The notes under the pieces are model-generated. The model did no database searches and was not told where the DNA came from. It saw nothing but the letters and a program-made list of their open reading frames with translations. Positions 40,149 through 56,151 of a DNA stretch of 64,000 bases are shown here, in pieces. The stretch is taken from assembly GCA_028829895.1 (NCBI GenBank), contig CM054180.1, positions 113,281,135 through 113,345,134 on the forward strand. The letters run 5' to 3'. The stretch is from Sinotaia quadrata. Lineage: Eukaryota; Mollusca; Gastropoda; Architaenioglossa; Viviparidae. The stretch's first letter is position 1; each line of letters begins with the position of its first letter. The position numbers and the translations under genes are program-made.

Positions 40149-42429
40149 ACCACGGAATTGACCAACGTATTTTTATTTTCTTAATATATATGAAATCTGA
40201 GTACGATTACATTTTTTTTTAACAGTTAACTTTGCGAACAATAACGATTAATAAAACATCAAGTTGAATCATCACTAATTTCTTTCTTATTTCCGGAATG
40301 TGTTTTAACTCCTAATTAAGTGTGAAATGTAGTTTGAAATTATGAGAATTAGACTATTTGTTGTATATAATACAAAATCGGTTGCATCCCTTATGATTAT
40401 TTGGAAAGGCGCGCAGACGTATTAATCCTTTAGCAGTGATTTCCCTTTACAGTCATTTTATTGTCGTTTATTATATAGAATTGATTAAATTGCATCTGAT
40501 AAAAAATAGAAAGCAGAGATTTAAAGAGGTACTATGTACAATGTCTCTGCAATAGAATTCTTTAACATTTTCCTGAGAAATTTCATGTTGGAACACAGAG
40601 GTTTAATATATAATAGATAATTTTAAAATCAAGTGAACACCTTAAAGTTTCATATATTTGTTCCTTTCGGTATATATATGACTGAAGACAAGTTTTGAAT
40701 CGTACTAATTGAAGATTGTTGTAAAATTGGAAATGAACAGAGAAGATTGAGTTGCCTATAAGAGAAATTTTGGTATGTTAATTAGGATAGAAGATTTGTG
40801 AATTATTTTTTGTACAGATTTCTGACTGATTATTAAATAATTTGAAAATATAAATCATTTACCATTTATTTCACACATGAAGAAGAATGCTTGTTTGTGA
40901 ACACCACGGAATTGACCAACGTATTTTTATTTTCTTAATATATATGAAATCTGAGTACGATTACATTTTTTTTTTACAGTTAACTTTGCGAACAATAACG
41001 ATTAATAAAACATCAAGTTGAATCATCACTAATTTCTTTCTTATTTCCGGAATGTGTTTTAACTCCTAATTAAGTGTGAAATGTAGTTTGAAATTATGAG
41101 AATTAGACTATTTGTTGTATATAATACAAAATCGGTTGCATCCCTTATGATTATTTGGAAAGGCGCGCAGACGTATTAAGGATTATCCTTTAGCAGTGAT
41201 TTCCCTTTACAGTCATTTTATTGTCGTTTATTATATAGAATTGATTAAATTGCATCTGATAAAAAATAGAAAGCAGAGATTTAAAGAGGTACTATGTACA
41301 ATGTCTCTGCAATAGAATTCTTTAACATTTTCCTGAGAAATTTCATGTTGGAACACAGAGGTTTAATATATAATAGATAATTTTAAAATCATGTGAACAC
41401 CTTAAAGTTTCATATATTTGTTCCTTTCGGTATATATATGACTGAAGACAAGTTTTGAATCGTACTAATTGAAGATTGTTGTAAAATTGGAAATGAACAG
41501 AGAAGATTGAGTTGCCTATAAGAGAAATTTTGATATGTTAATTAGGATAGAAGATTTGTGAATTATTTTTTGTACAGATTTCTGACTGATTATTAAATAA
41601 TTTGAAAATATAAATCATTTACCATTTATTTCACACATGAAGAAGAATAATATTTGCTTGTTTGTGAACACCACGGAATTGACCAACGTATTTTTATTTT
41701 CTTAATATATATGAAATCTGAGTACGATTACATTTTTTTTTAACAGTTAACTTTGCGAACAATAACGATTAATAAAACATCAAGTTGAATCATCACTAAT
41801 TTCTTTCTTATTTCCGGAATGTGTTTTAACTCCTAATTAAGTGTTTAATGTAGTTTGAAATTATGAGAATTAGACTATCTGTTGTATATAATATAAAATC
41901 GGTTGCATCCCTTATGATTATTTGGAAAGGCGCGCAGACGTATTAAGGATTATCCTTTAGCAGTGATTTCCCTTTACAGTCATTTTATTGTCGTTTATTA
42001 TATAGAATTGATTAAATTGCATCTGATAAAAAATAGAAAGCAGAGATTTAAAGAGGTACTATGTACAATGTCTCTGCAATAGAATTCTTTAACATTTTCC
42101 TGAGAAATTTCATGTTGGAACACAGAGGTTTAATATATAATAGATAATTTTAAAATCATGTGAACACCTTAAAGTTTCATATATTTGTTCCTTTCGGTAT
42201 ATATATGACTGAAGACAAGTTTTGAATCGTACTAATTGAAGATTGTTGTAAAATTGGAAATGAACAGAGAAGATTGAGTTGCCTATAAGAGAAATTTTGA
42301 TATGTTAATTAGGATAGAAGATTTGTGAATTATTTTTTGTACAGATTTCTGACTGATTATTAAATAATTTGAAAATATAAATCATTTACCATTTATTTCA
42401 CACATGAAGAAGAATGCTTGTTTGTGAAC
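40149..42429 (+). repeat. Three-monomer module, copy 4 (754+767+760)
   Basis: Monomer starts are 40149, 40903 and 41670. The first has the 6-bp deletion and TTTTGGTATG, the second TTTTACAG and CATGTG, the third the TTTAATG haplotype. A 769-bp ATTATAAAATC monomer (39380) precedes it. Confidence 0.85.
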
Positions 42430-44723
42430 ACCACGGAATTGACCAACGTATTTTTATTTTCTTAATATATATGAAATCTGAGTACGATTACATTTTTTTT
42501 TAACAGTTAACTTTGCGAACAATAACGATTAATAAAACATCAAGTTGAATCATCACTAATTTCTTTCTTATTTCCGGAATGTGTTTTAACTCCTAATTAA
42601 GTGTGAAATGTAGTTTGAAATTATGAGAATTAGACTATTTGTTGTATATAATACAAAATCGGTTGCATCCCTTATGATTATTTGGAAAGGCGCGCAGACG
42701 TATTAAGGATTATCCTTTAGCAGTGATTTCCCTTTACAGTCATTTTATTGTCGTTTATTATATAGAATTGATTAAATTGCATCTGATAAAAAATAGAAAG
42801 CAGAGATTTAAAGAGGTACTATGTACAATGTCTCTGCAATAGAATTCTTTAACATTTTCCTGAGAAATTTCATGTTGGAACACAGAGGTTTAATATATAA
42901 TAGATAATTTTAAAATCAAGTGAACACCTTAAAGTTTCATATATTTGTTCCTTTCGGTATATATATGACTGAAGACAAGTTTTGAATCGTACTAATTGAA
43001 GATTGTTGTAAAATTGGAAATGAACAGAGAAGATTGAGTTGCCTATAAGAGAAATTTTGGTATGTTAATTAGGATAGAAGATTTGTGAATTATTTTTTGT
43101 ACAGATTTCTGACTGATTATTAAATAATTTGAAAATATAAATCATTTACCATTTATTTCACACATGAAGAAGAATAATATTTGCTTGTTTGTGAACACCA
43201 CGGAATTGACCAACGTATTTTTATTTTCTTAATATATATGAAATCTGAGTACGATTACATTTTTTTTTAACAGTTAACTTTGCGAACAATAACGATTAAT
43301 AAAACATCAAGTTGAATCATCACTAATTTCTTTCTTATTTCCGGAATGTGTTTTAACTCCTAATTAAGTGTGAAATGTAGTTTGAAATTATGAGAATTAG
43401 ACTATTTGTTGTATATAATACAAAATCGGTTGCATCCCTTATGATTATTTGGAAAGGCGCGCAGACGTATTAAGGATTATCCTTTAGCAGTGATTTCCCT
43501 TTACAGTCATTTTATTGTCGTTTATTATATAGAATTGATTAAATTGCATCTGATAAAAAATAGAAAGCAGAGATTTAAAGAGGTACTATGTACAATGTCT
43601 CTGCAATAGAATTCTTTAACATTTTCCTGAGAAATTTCATGTTGGAACACAGAGGTTTAATATATAATAGATAATTTTAAAATCATGTGAACACCTTAAA
43701 GTTTCATATATTTGTTCCTTTCGGTATATATATGACTGAAGACAAGTTTTGAATCGTACTAATTGAAGATTGTTGTAAAATTGGAAATGAACAGAGAAGA
43801 TTGAGTTGCCTATAAGAGAAATTTTGATATGTTAATTAGGATAGAAGATTTGTGAATTATTTTTTGTACAGATTTCTGACTGATTATTAAATAATTTGAA
43901 AATATAAATCATTTACCATTTATTTCACACATGAAGAAGAATAATATTTGCTTGTTTGTGAACACCACGGAATTGACCAACGTATTTTTATTTTCTTAAT
44001 ATATATGAAATCTGAGTACGATTACATTTTTTTTTAACAGTTAACTTTGCGAACAATAACGATTAATAAAACATCAAGTTGAATCATCACTAATTTCTTT
44101 CTTATTTCCGGAATGTGTTTTAACTCCTAATTAAGTGTTTAATGTAGTTTGAAATTATGAGAATTAGACTATCTGTTGTATATAATATAAAATCGGTTGC
44201 ATCCCTTATGATTATTTGGAAAGGCGCGCAGACGTATTAAGGATTATCCTTTAGCAGTGATTTCCCTTTACAGTCATTTTATTGTCGTTTATTATATAGA
44301 ATTGATTAAATTGCATCTGATAAAAAATAGAAAGCAGAGATTTAAAGAGGTACTATGTACAATGTCTCTGCAATAGAATTCTTTAACATTGTCCTGAGAA
44401 ATTTCATGTTGGAACACAGAGGTTTAATATATAATAGATAATTTTAAAATCATGTGAACACCTTAAAGTTTCATATATTTGTTCCTTTCGGTATATATAT
44501 GACTGAAGACAAGTTTTGAATCGTACTAATTGAAGATTGTTGTAAAATTGGAAATGAACAGAGAAGATTGAGTTGCCTATAAGAGAAATTTTGATATGTT
44601 AATTAGGATAGAAGATTTGTGAATTATTTTTTGTACAGATTTCTGACTGATTATTAAATAATTTGAAAATATAAATCATTTACCATTTATTTCACACATG
44701 AAGAAGAATGCTTGTTTGTGAAC
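42430..44723 (+). repeat. Three-monomer module, copy 5 (767+767+760), directly following copy 4
   Basis: Monomer starts are 42430, 43197 and 43964. This module follows copy 4 with no spacer monomers, so the local period falls to 2294 bp. The third monomer has a private change, ACATTGTCCTGAG, near 44387. Confidence 0.85.
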
Positions 44724-47700
44724 ACCACGGAATTGACCAACGTATTTTTATTTTCTTAATATATATGAAATCTGAGTACGATTACATTTTTTTTTAACAG
44801 TTAACTTTGCGAACAATAACGATTAATAAAACATCAAGTTGAATCATCACTAATTTCTTTCTTATTTCCGGAATGTGTTTTAACTCCTAATTAAGTGTGA
44901 AATGTAGTTTGAAATTATGAGAATTAGACTATTTGTTGTATATAATACAAAATCGGTTGCATCCCTTATGATTATTTGGAAAGGCGCGCAGACGTATTAA
45001 GGATTATCCTTTAGCAGTGATTTCCCTTTACAGTCATTTTATTGTCGTTTATTATATAGAATTGATTAAATTGCATCTGATAAAAAATAGAAAGCAGAGA
45101 TTTAAAGAGGTACTATGTACAATGTCTCTGCAATAGAATTCTTTAACATTTTCCTGAGAAATTTCATGTTGGAACACAGAGGTTTAATATATAATAGATA
45201 ATTTTAAAATCAAGTGAACACCTTAAAGTTTCATATATTTGTTCCTTTCGGTATATATATGACTGAAGACAAGTTTTGAATCGTACTAATTGAAGATTGT
45301 TGTAAAATTGGAAATGAACAGAGAAGATTGAGTTGCCTATAAGAGAAATTTTGATATGTTAATTAGGATAGAAGATTTGTGAATTATTTTTTGTACAGAT
45401 TTCTGACTGATTATTAAATAATTTGAAAATATAAATCATTTACCATTTATTTCACACATGAAGAAGAATGCTTGTTTGTGAACACCACGGAATTGACCAA
45501 CGTATTTTTATTTTCTTAATATATATGAAATCTGAGTACGATTACATTTTTTTTTTACAGTTAACTTTGCGAACAATAACGATTAATAAAACATCAAGTT
45601 GAATCATCACTAATTTCTTTCTTATTTCCGGAATGTGTTTTAACTCCTAATTAAGTGTGAAATGTAGTTTGAAATTATGAGAATTAGACTATTTGTTGTA
45701 TATAATACAAAATCGGTTGCATCCCTTATGATTATTTGGAAAGGCGCGCAGACGTATTAAGGATTATCCTTTAGCAGTGATTTCCCTTTACAGTCATTTT
45801 ATTGTCGTTTATTATATAGAATTGATTAAATTGCATCTGATAAAAAATAGAAAGGAGAGATTTAAAGAGGTACTATGTACAATGTCTCTGCAATAGAATT
45901 CTTTAACATTTTCCTGAGAAATTTCATGTTGGAACACAGAGGTTTAATATATAATAGATAATTTTAAAATCAAGTGAACACCTTAAAGTTTCATATATTT
46001 GTTCCTTTCGGTATATATATGACTGAAGACAAGTTTTGAATCGTACTAATTGAAGATTGTTGTAAAATTGGAAATGAACAGAGAAGATTGAGTTGCCTAT
46101 AAGAGAAATTTTGATATGTTAATTAGGATAGAAGATTTGTGAATTATTTTTTGTACAGATTTCTGACTGATTATTAAATAATTTGAAAATATAAATCATT
46201 TACCATTTATTTCACACATGAAGAAGAATGCTTGTTTGTGAACACCACGGAATTGACCAACGTATTTTTATTTTCTTAATATATATGAAATCTGAGTACG
46301 ATTACATTTTTTTTTTACAGTTAACTTTGCGAACAATAACGATTAATAAAACATCAAGTTGAATCATCACTAATTTCTTTCTTATTTCCGGAATGTGTTT
46401 TAACTCCTAATTAAGTGTGAAATGTAGTTTGAAATTATGAGAATTAGACTATTTGTTGTATATAATACAAAATCGGTTGCATCCCTTATGATTATTTGGA
46501 AAGGCGCGCAGACGTATTAAGGATTATCCTTTAGCAGTGATTTCCCTTTACAGTCATTTTATTGTCGTTTATTATATAGAATTGATTAAATTGCATCTGA
46601 TAAAAAATAGAAAGCAGAGATTTAAAGAGGTACTATGTACAATGTCTCTGCAATAGAATTCTTTAACATTTTCCTGAGAAATTTCATGTTGGAACACAGA
46701 GGTTTAATATATAATAGATAATTTTAAAATCAAGTGAACACCTTAAAGTTTCATATATTTGTTCCTTTCGGTATATATATGACTGAAGACAAGTTTTGAA
46801 TCGTACTAATTGAAGATTGTTGTAAAATTGGAAATGAACAGAGAAGATTGAGTTGCCTATAAGAGAAATTTTGATATGTTAATTAGGATAGAAGATTTGT
46901 GAATTATTTTTTGTACAGATTTCTGACTGATTATTAAATAATTTGAAAATATAAATCATTTACCATTTATTTCACACATGAAGAAGAATGCTTGTTTGTG
47001 AACACCACGGAATTGACCAACGTATTTTTATTTTCTTAATATATATGAAATCTGAGTACGATTACATTTTTTTTTAACAGTTAACTTTGCGAACAATAAC
47101 GATTAATAAAACATCAAGTTGAATCATCACTAATTTCTTTCTTATTTCCGGAATGTGTTTTAACTCCTAATTAAGTGTGAAATGTAGTTTGAAATTATGA
47201 GAATTAGACTATTTGTTGTATATAATACAAAATCGGTTGCATCCCTTATGATTATTTGGAAAGGCGCGCAGACGTATTAAGGATTATCCTTTAGCAGTGA
47301 TTTCCCTTTACAGTCATTTTATTGTCGTTTATTATATAGAATTGATTAAATTGCATCTGATAAAAAATAGAAAGCAGAGATTTAAAGAGGTACTATGTAC
47401 AATGTCTCTGCAATAGAATTCTTTAACATTTTCCTGAGAAATTTCATGTTGGAACACAGAGGTTTAATATATAATAGATAATTATAAAATCAAGTGAACA
47501 CCTTAAAGTTTCATATATTTGTTCCTTTCGGTATATATATATGACTGAAGACAAGTTTTGAATCGTACTAATTGAAGATTGTTGTAAAATTGGAAATGAA
47601 CAGAGAAGATTGAGTTGCCTATAAGAGAAATTTTGATATGTTAATTAGGATAGAAGATTTGTGAATTATTTTTTGTACAGATTTCTGACTGATTATTAAA

Positions 47701-47772
47701 TAATTTGAAAATATAAATCATTTACCATTTATTTCACACATGAAGAAGAATAATATTTGCTTGTTTGTGAAC

Positions 47773-50060
47773 ACCACGGAATTGACCAACGTATTTTTAT
47801 TTTCTTAATATATATGAAATCTGAGTACGATTACATTTTTTTTTAACAGTTAACTTTGCGAACAATAACGATTAATAAAACATCAAGTTGAATCATCACT
47901 AATTTCTTTCTTATTTCCGGAATGTGTTTTAACTCCTAATTAAGTGTGAAATGTAGTTTGAAATTATGAGAATTAGACTATTTGTTGTATATAATACAAA
48001 ATCGGTTGCATCCCTTATGATTATTTGGAAAGGCGCGCAGACGTATTAATCCTTTAGCAGTGATTTCCCTTTACAGTCATTTTATTGTCGTTTATTATAT
48101 AGAATTGATTAAATTGCATCTGATAAAAAATAGAAAGCAGAGATTTAAAGAGGTACTATGTACAATGTCTCTGCAATAGAATTCTTTAACATTTTCCTGA
48201 GAAATTTCATGTTGGAACACAGAGGTTTAATATATAATAGATAATTTTAAAATCAAGTGAACACCTTAAAGTTTCATATATTTGTTCCTTTCGGTATATA
48301 TATGACTGAAGACAAGTTTTGAATCGTACTAATTGAAGATTGTTGTAAAATTGGAAATGAACAGAGAAGATTGAGTTGCCTATAAGAGAAATTTTGGTAT
48401 GTTAATTAGGATAGAAGATTTGTGAATTATTTTTTGTACAGATTTCTGACTGATTATTAAATAATTTGAAAATATAAATCATTTACCATTTATTTCACAC
48501 ATGAAGAAGAATAATATTTGCTTGTTTGTGAACACCACGGAATTGACCAACGTATTTTTATTTTCTTAATATATATGAAATCTGAGTACGATTACATTTT
48601 TTTTTAACAGTTAACTTTGCGAACAATAACGATTAATAAAACATCAAGTTGAATCATCACTAATTTCTTTCTTATTTCCGGAATGTGTTTTAACTCCTAA
48701 TTAAGTGTGAAATGTAGTTTGAAATTATGAGAATTAGACTATTTGTTGTATATAATACAAAATCGGTTGCATCCCTTATGATTATTTGGAAAGGCGCGCA
48801 GACGTATTAAGGATTATCCTTTAGCAGTGATTTCCCTTTACAGTCATTTTATTGTCGTTTATTATATAGAATTGATTAAATTGCATCTGATAAAAAATAG
48901 AAAGCAGAGATTTAAAGAGGTACTATGTACAATGTCTCTGCAATAGAATTCTTTAACATTTTCCTGAGAAATTTCATGTTGGAACACAGAGGTTTAATAT
49001 ATAATAGATAATTTTAAAATCATGTGAACACCTTAAAGTTTCATATATTTGTTCCTTTCGGTATATATATGACTGAAGACAAGTTTTGAATCGTACTAAT
49101 TGAAGATTGTTGTAAAATTGGAAATGAACAGAGAAGATTGAGTTGCCTATAAGAGAAATTTTGATATGTTAATTAGGATAGAAGATTTGTGAATTATTTT
49201 TTGTACAGATTTCTGACTGATTATTAAATAATTTGAAAATATAAATCATTTACCATTTATTTCACACATGAAGAAGAATAATATTTGCTTGTTTGTGAAC
49301 ACCACGGAATTGACCAACGTATTTTTATTTTCTTAATATATATGAAATCTGAGTACGATTACATTTTTTTTTAACAGTTAACTTTGCGAACAATAACGAT
49401 TAATAAAACATCAAGTTGAATCATCACTAATTTCTTTCTTATTTCCGGAATGTGTTTTAACTCCTAATTAAGTGTTTAATGTAGTTTGAAATTATGAGAA
49501 TTAGACTATCTGTTGTATATAATATAAAATCGGTTGCATCCCTTATGATTATTTGGAAAGGCGCGCAGACGTATTAAGGATTATCCTTTAGCAGTGATTT
49601 CCCTTTACAGTCATTTTATTGTCGTTTATTATATAGAATTGATTAAATTGCATCTGATAAAAAATAGAAAGCAGAGATTTAAAGAGGTACTATGTACAAT
49701 GTCTCTGCAATAGAATTCTTTAACATTTTCCTGAGAAATTTCATGTTGGAACACAGAGGTTTAATATATAATAGATAATTTTAAAATCATGTGAACACCT
49801 TAAAGTTTCATATATTTGTTCCTTTCGGTATATATATGACTGAAGACAAGTTTTGAATCGTACTAATTGAAGATTGTTGTAAAATTGGAAATGAACAGAG
49901 AAGATTGAGTTGCCTATAAGAGAAATTTTGATATGTTAATTAGGATAGAAGATTTGTGAATTATTTTTTGTACAGATTTCTGACTGATTATTAAATAATT
50001 TGAAAATATAAATCATTTACCATTTATTTCACACATGAAGAAGAATGCTTGTTTGTGAAC
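47773..50060 (+). repeat. Three-monomer module, copy 6 (761+767+760)
   Basis: Monomer starts are 47773, 48534 and 49301. The lengths (761, 767, 760) and variants match copy 2, and both follow a 769-bp ATTATAAAATC monomer (here 47004). Confidence 0.85.
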
Positions 50061-53000
50061 ACCACGGAATTGACCAACGTATTTTTATTTTCTTAATATA
50101 TATGAAATCTGAGTACGATTACATTTTTTTTTTACAGTTAACTTTGCGAACAATAACGATTAATAAAACATCAAGTTGAATCATCACTAATTTCTTTCTT
50201 ATTTCCGGAATGTGTTTTAACTCCTAATTAAGTGTGAAATGTAGTTTGAAATTATGAGAATTAGACTATTTGTTGTATATAATACAAAATCGGTTGCATC
50301 CCTTATGATTATTTGGAAAGGCGCGCAGACGTATTAAGGATTATCCTTTAGCAGTGATTTCCCTTTACAGTCATTTTATTGTCGTTTATTATATAGAATT
50401 GATTAAATTGCATCTGATAAAAAATAGAAAGGAGAGATTTAAAGAGGTACTATGTACAATGTCTCTGCAATAGAATTCTTTAACATTTTCCTGAGAAATT
50501 TCATGTTGGAACACAGAGGTTTAATATATAATAGATAATTTTAAAATCAAGTGAACACCTTAAAGTTTCATATATTTGTTCCTTTCGGTATATATATGAC
50601 TGAAGACAAGTTTTGAATCGTACTAATTGAAGATTGTTGTAAAATTGGAAATGAACAGAGAAGATTGAGTTGCCTATAAGAGAAATTTTGATATGTTAAT
50701 TAGGATAGAAGATTTGTGAATTATTTTTTGTACAGATTTCTGACTGATTATTAAATAATTTGAAAATATAAATCATTTACCATTTATTTCACACATGAAG
50801 AAGAATAATATTTGCTTGTTTGTGAACACCACGGAATTGACCAACGTATTTTTATTTTCTTAATATATATGAAATCTGAGTACGATTACATTTTTTTTTA
50901 ACAGTTAACTTTGCGAACAATAACGATTAATAAAACATCAAGTTGAATCATCACTAATTTCTTTCTTATTTCCGGAATGTGTTTTAACTCCTAATTAAGT
51001 GTGAAATGTAGTTTGAAATTATGAGAATTAGACTATTTGTTGTATATAATACAAAATCGGTTGCATCCCTTATGATTATTTGGAAAGGCGCGCAGACGTA
51101 TTAAGGATTATCCTTTAGCAGTGATTTCCCTTTACAGTCATTTTATTGTCGTTTATTATATAGAATTGATTAAATTGCATCTGATAAAAAATAGAAAGCA
51201 GAGATTTAAAGAGGTACTATGTACAATGTCTCTGCAATAGAATTCTTTAACATTTTCCTGAGAAATTTCATGTTGGAACACAGAGGTTTAATATATAATA
51301 GATAATTTTAAAATCATGTGAACACCTTAAAGTTTCATATATTTGTTCCTTTCGGTATATATATGACTGAAGACAAGTTTTGAATCGTACTAATTGAAGA
51401 TTGTTGTAAAATTGGAAATGAACAGAGAAGATTGAGTTGCCTATAAGAGAAATTTTGATATGTTAATTAGGATAGAAGATTTGTGAATTATTTTTTGTAC
51501 AGATTTCTGACTGATTATTAAATAATTTGAAAATATAAATCATTTACCATTTATTTCACACATGAAGAAGAATGCTTGTTTGTGAACACCACGGAATTGA
51601 CCAACGTATTTTTATTTTCTTAATATATATGAAATCTGAGTACGATTACATTTTTTTTTTACAGTTAACTTTGCGAACAATAACGATTAATAAAACATCA
51701 AGTTGAATCATCACTAATTTCTTTCTTATTTCCGGAATGTGTTTTAACTCCTAATTAAGTGTGAAATGTAGTTTGAAATTATGAGAATTAGACTATTTGT
51801 TGTATATAATACAAAATCGGTTGCATCCCTTATGATTATTTGGAAAGGCGCGCAGACGTATTAAGGATTATCCTTTAGCAGTGATTTCCCTTTACAGTCA
51901 TTTTATTGTCGTTTATTATATAGAATTGATTAAATTGCATCTGATAAAAAATAGAAAGGAGAGATTTAAAGAGGTACTATGTACAATGTCTCTGCAATAG
52001 AATTCTTTAACATTTTCCTGAGAAATTTCATGTTGGAACACAGAGGTTTAATATATAATAGATAATTTTAAAATCAAGTGAACACCTTAAAGTTTCATAT
52101 ATTTGTTCCTTTCGGTATATATATGACTGAAGACAAGTTTTGAATCGTACTAATTGAAGATTGTTGTAAAATTGGAAATGAACAGAGAAGATTGAGTTGC
52201 CTATAAGAGAAATTTTGATATGTTAATTAGGATAGAAGATTTGTGAATTATTTTTTGTACAGATTTCTGACTGATTATTAAATAATTTGAAAATATAAAT
52301 CATTTACCATTTATTTCACACATGAAGAAGAATGCTTGTTTGTGAACACCACGGAATTGACCAACGTATTTTTATTTTCTTAATATATATGAAATCTGAG
52401 TACGATTACATTTTTTTTTTACAGTTAACTTTGCGAACAATAACGATTAATAAAACATCAAGTTGAATCATCACTAATTTCTTTCTTATTTCCGGAATGT
52501 GTTTTAACTCCTAATTAAGTGTGAAATGTAGTTTGAAATTATGAGAATTAGACTATTTGTTGTATATAATACAAAATCGGTTGCATCCCTTATGATTATT
52601 TGGAAAGGCGCGCAGACGTATTAAGGATTATCCTTTAGCAGTGATTTCCCTTTACAGTCATTTTATTGTCGTTTATTATATAGAATTGATTAAATTGCAT
52701 CTGATAAAAAATAGAAAGGAGAGATTTAAAGAGGTACTATGTACAATGTCTCTGCAATAGAATTCTTTAACATTTTCCTGAGAAATTTCATGTTGGAACA
52801 CAGAGGTTTAATATATAATAGATAATTTTAAAATCAAGTGAACACCTTAAAGTTTCATATATTTGTTCCTTTCGGTATATATATGACTGAAGACAAGTTT
52901 TGAATCGTACTAATTGAAGATTGTTGTAAAATTGGAAATGAACAGAGAAGATTGAGTTGCCTATAAGAGAAATTTTGGTATGTTAATTAGGATAGAAGAT

Positions 53001-53870
53001 TTGTGAATTATTTTTTGTACAGATTTCTGACTGATTATTAAATAATTTGAAAATATAAATCATTTACCATTTATTTCACACATGAAGAAGAATGCTTGTT
53101 TGTGAACACCACGGAATTGACCAACGTATTTTTATTTTCTTAATATATATGAAATCTGAGTACGATTACATTTTTTTTTAACAGTTAACTTTGCGAACAA
53201 TAACGATTAATAAAACATCAAGTTGAATCATCACTAATTTCTTTCTTATTTCCGGAATGTGTTTTAACTCCTAATTAAGTGTGAAATGTAGTTTGAAATT
53301 ATGAGAATTAGACTATTTGTTGTATATAATACAAAATCGGTTGCATCCCTTATGATTATTTGGAAAGGCGCGCAGACGTATTAATCCTTTAGCAGTGATT
53401 TCCCTTTACAGTCATTTTATTGTCGTTTATTATATAGAATTGATTAAATTGCATCTGATAAAAAATAGAAAGCAGAGATTTAAAGAGGTACTATGTACAA
53501 TGTCTCTGCAATAGAATTCTTTAACATTTTCCTGAGAAATTTCATGTTGGAACACAGAGGTTTAATATATAATAGATAATTATAAAATCAAGTGAACACC
53601 TTAAAGTTTCATATATTTGTTCCTTTCGGTATATATATATGACTGAAGACAAGTTTTGAATCGTACTAATTGAAGATTGTTGTAAAATTGGAAATGAACA
53701 GAGAAGATTGAGTTGCCTATAAGAGAAATTTTGATATGTTAATTAGGATAGAAGATTTGTGAATTATTTTTTGTACAGATTTCTGACTGATTATTAAATA
53801 ATTTGAAAATATAAATCATTTACCATTTATTTCACACATGAAGAAGAATAATATTTGCTTGTTTGTGAAC

Positions 53871-56151
53871 ACCACGGAATTGACCAACGTATTTTTATTT
53901 TCTTAATATATATGAAATCTGAGTACGATTACATTTTTTTTTAACAGTTAACTTTGCGAACAATAACGATTAATAAAACATCAAGTTGAATCATCACTAA
54001 TTTCTTTCTTATTTCCGGAATGTGTTTTAACTCCTAATTAAGTGTGAAATGTAGTTTGAAATTATGAGAATTAGACTATTTGTTGTATATAATACAAAAT
54101 CGGTTGCATCCCTTATGATTATTTGGAAAGGCGCGCAGACGTATTAATCCTTTAGCAGTGATTTCCCTTTACAGTCATTTTATTGTCGTTTATTATATAG
54201 AATTGATTAAATTGCATCTGATAAAAAATAGAAAGCAGAGATTTAAAGAGGTACTATGTACAATGTCTCTGCAATAGAATTCTTTAACATTTTCCTGAGA
54301 AATTTCATGTTGGAACACAGAGGTTTAATATATAATAGATAATTTTAAAATCAAGTGAACACCTTAAAGTTTCATATATTTGTTCCTTTCGGTATATATA
54401 TGACTGAAGACAAGTTTTGAATCGTACTAATTGAAGATTGTTGTAAAATTGGAAATGAACAGAGAAGATTGAGTTGCCTATAAGAGAAATTTTGGTATGT
54501 TAATTAGGATAGAAGATTTGTGAATTATTTTTTGTACAGATTTCTGACTGATTATTAAATAATTTGAAAATATAAATCATTTACCATTTATTTCACACAT
54601 GAAGAAGAATGCTTGTTTGTGAACACCACGGAATTGACCAACGTATTTTTATTTTCTTAATATATATGAAATCTGAGTACGATTACATTTTTTTTTTACA
54701 GTTAACTTTGCGAACAATAACGATTAATAAAACATCAAGTTGAATCATCACTAATTTCTTTCTTATTTCCGGAATGTGTTTTAACTCCTAATTAAGTGTG
54801 AAATGTAGTTTGAAATTATGAGAATTAGACTATTTGTTGTATATAATACAAAATCGGTTGCATCCCTTATGATTATTTGGAAAGGCGCGCAGACGTATTA
54901 AGGATTATCCTTTAGCAGTGATTTCCCTTTACAGTCATTTTATTGTCGTTTATTATATAGAATTGATTAAATTGCATCTGATAAAAAATAGAAAGCAGAG
55001 ATTTAAAGAGGTACTATGTACAATGTCTCTGCAATAGAATTCTTTAACATTTTCCTGAGAAATTTCATGTTGGAACACAGAGGTTTAATATATAATAGAT
55101 AATTTTAAAATCATGTGAACACCTTAAAGTTTCATATATTTGTTCCTTTCGGTATATATATGACTGAAGACAAGTTTTGAATCGTACTAATTGAAGATTG
55201 TTGTAAAATTGGAAATGAACAGAGAAGATTGAGTTGCCTATAAGAGAAATTTTGATATGTTAATTAGGATAGAAGATTTGTGAATTATTTTTTGTACAGA
55301 TTTCTGACTGATTATTAAATAATTTGAAAATATAAATCATTTACCATTTATTTCACACATGAAGAAGAATAATATTTGCTTGTTTGTGAACACCACGGAA
55401 TTGACCAACGTATTTTTATTTTCTTAATATATATGAAATCTGAGTACGATTACATTTTTTTTTAACAGTTAACTTTGCGAACAATAACGATTAATAAAAC
55501 ATCAAGTTGAATCATCACTAATTTCTTTCTTATTTCCGGAATGTGTTTTAACTCCTAATTAAGTGTTTAATGTAGTTTGAAATTATGAGAATTAGACTAT
55601 CTGTTGTATATAATATAAAATCGGTTGCATCCCTTATGATTATTTGGAAAGGCGCGCAGACGTATTAAGGATTATCCTTTAGCAGTGATTTCCCTTTACA
55701 GTCATTTTATTGTCGTTTATTATATAGAATTGATTAAATTGCATCTGATAAAAAATAGAAAGCAGAGATTTAAAGAGGTACTATGTACAATGTCTCTGCA
55801 ATAGAATTCTTTAACATTTTCCTGAGAAATTTCATGTTGGAACACAGAGGTTTAATATATAATAGATAATTTTAAAATCATGTGAACACCTTAAAGTTTC
55901 ATATATTTGTTCCTTTCGGTATATATATGACTGAAGACAAGTTTTGAATCGTACTAATTGAAGATTGTTGTAAAATTGGAAATGAACAGAGAAGATTGAG
56001 TTGCCTATAAGAGAAATTTTGATATGTTAATTAGGATAGAAGATTTGTGAATTATTTTTTGTACAGATTTCTGACTGATTATTAAATAATTTGAAAATAT
56101 AAATCATTTACCATTTATTTCACACATGAAGAAGAATGCTTGTTTGTGAAC
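53871..56151 (+). repeat. Three-monomer module, copy 7 (754+767+760)
   Basis: Monomer starts are 53871, 54625 and 55392. The lengths and variants match copy 4. The preceding ATTATAAAATC monomer (53108) is 763 bp because it also carries the 6-bp deletion, the only such combination in the array. Confidence 0.85.
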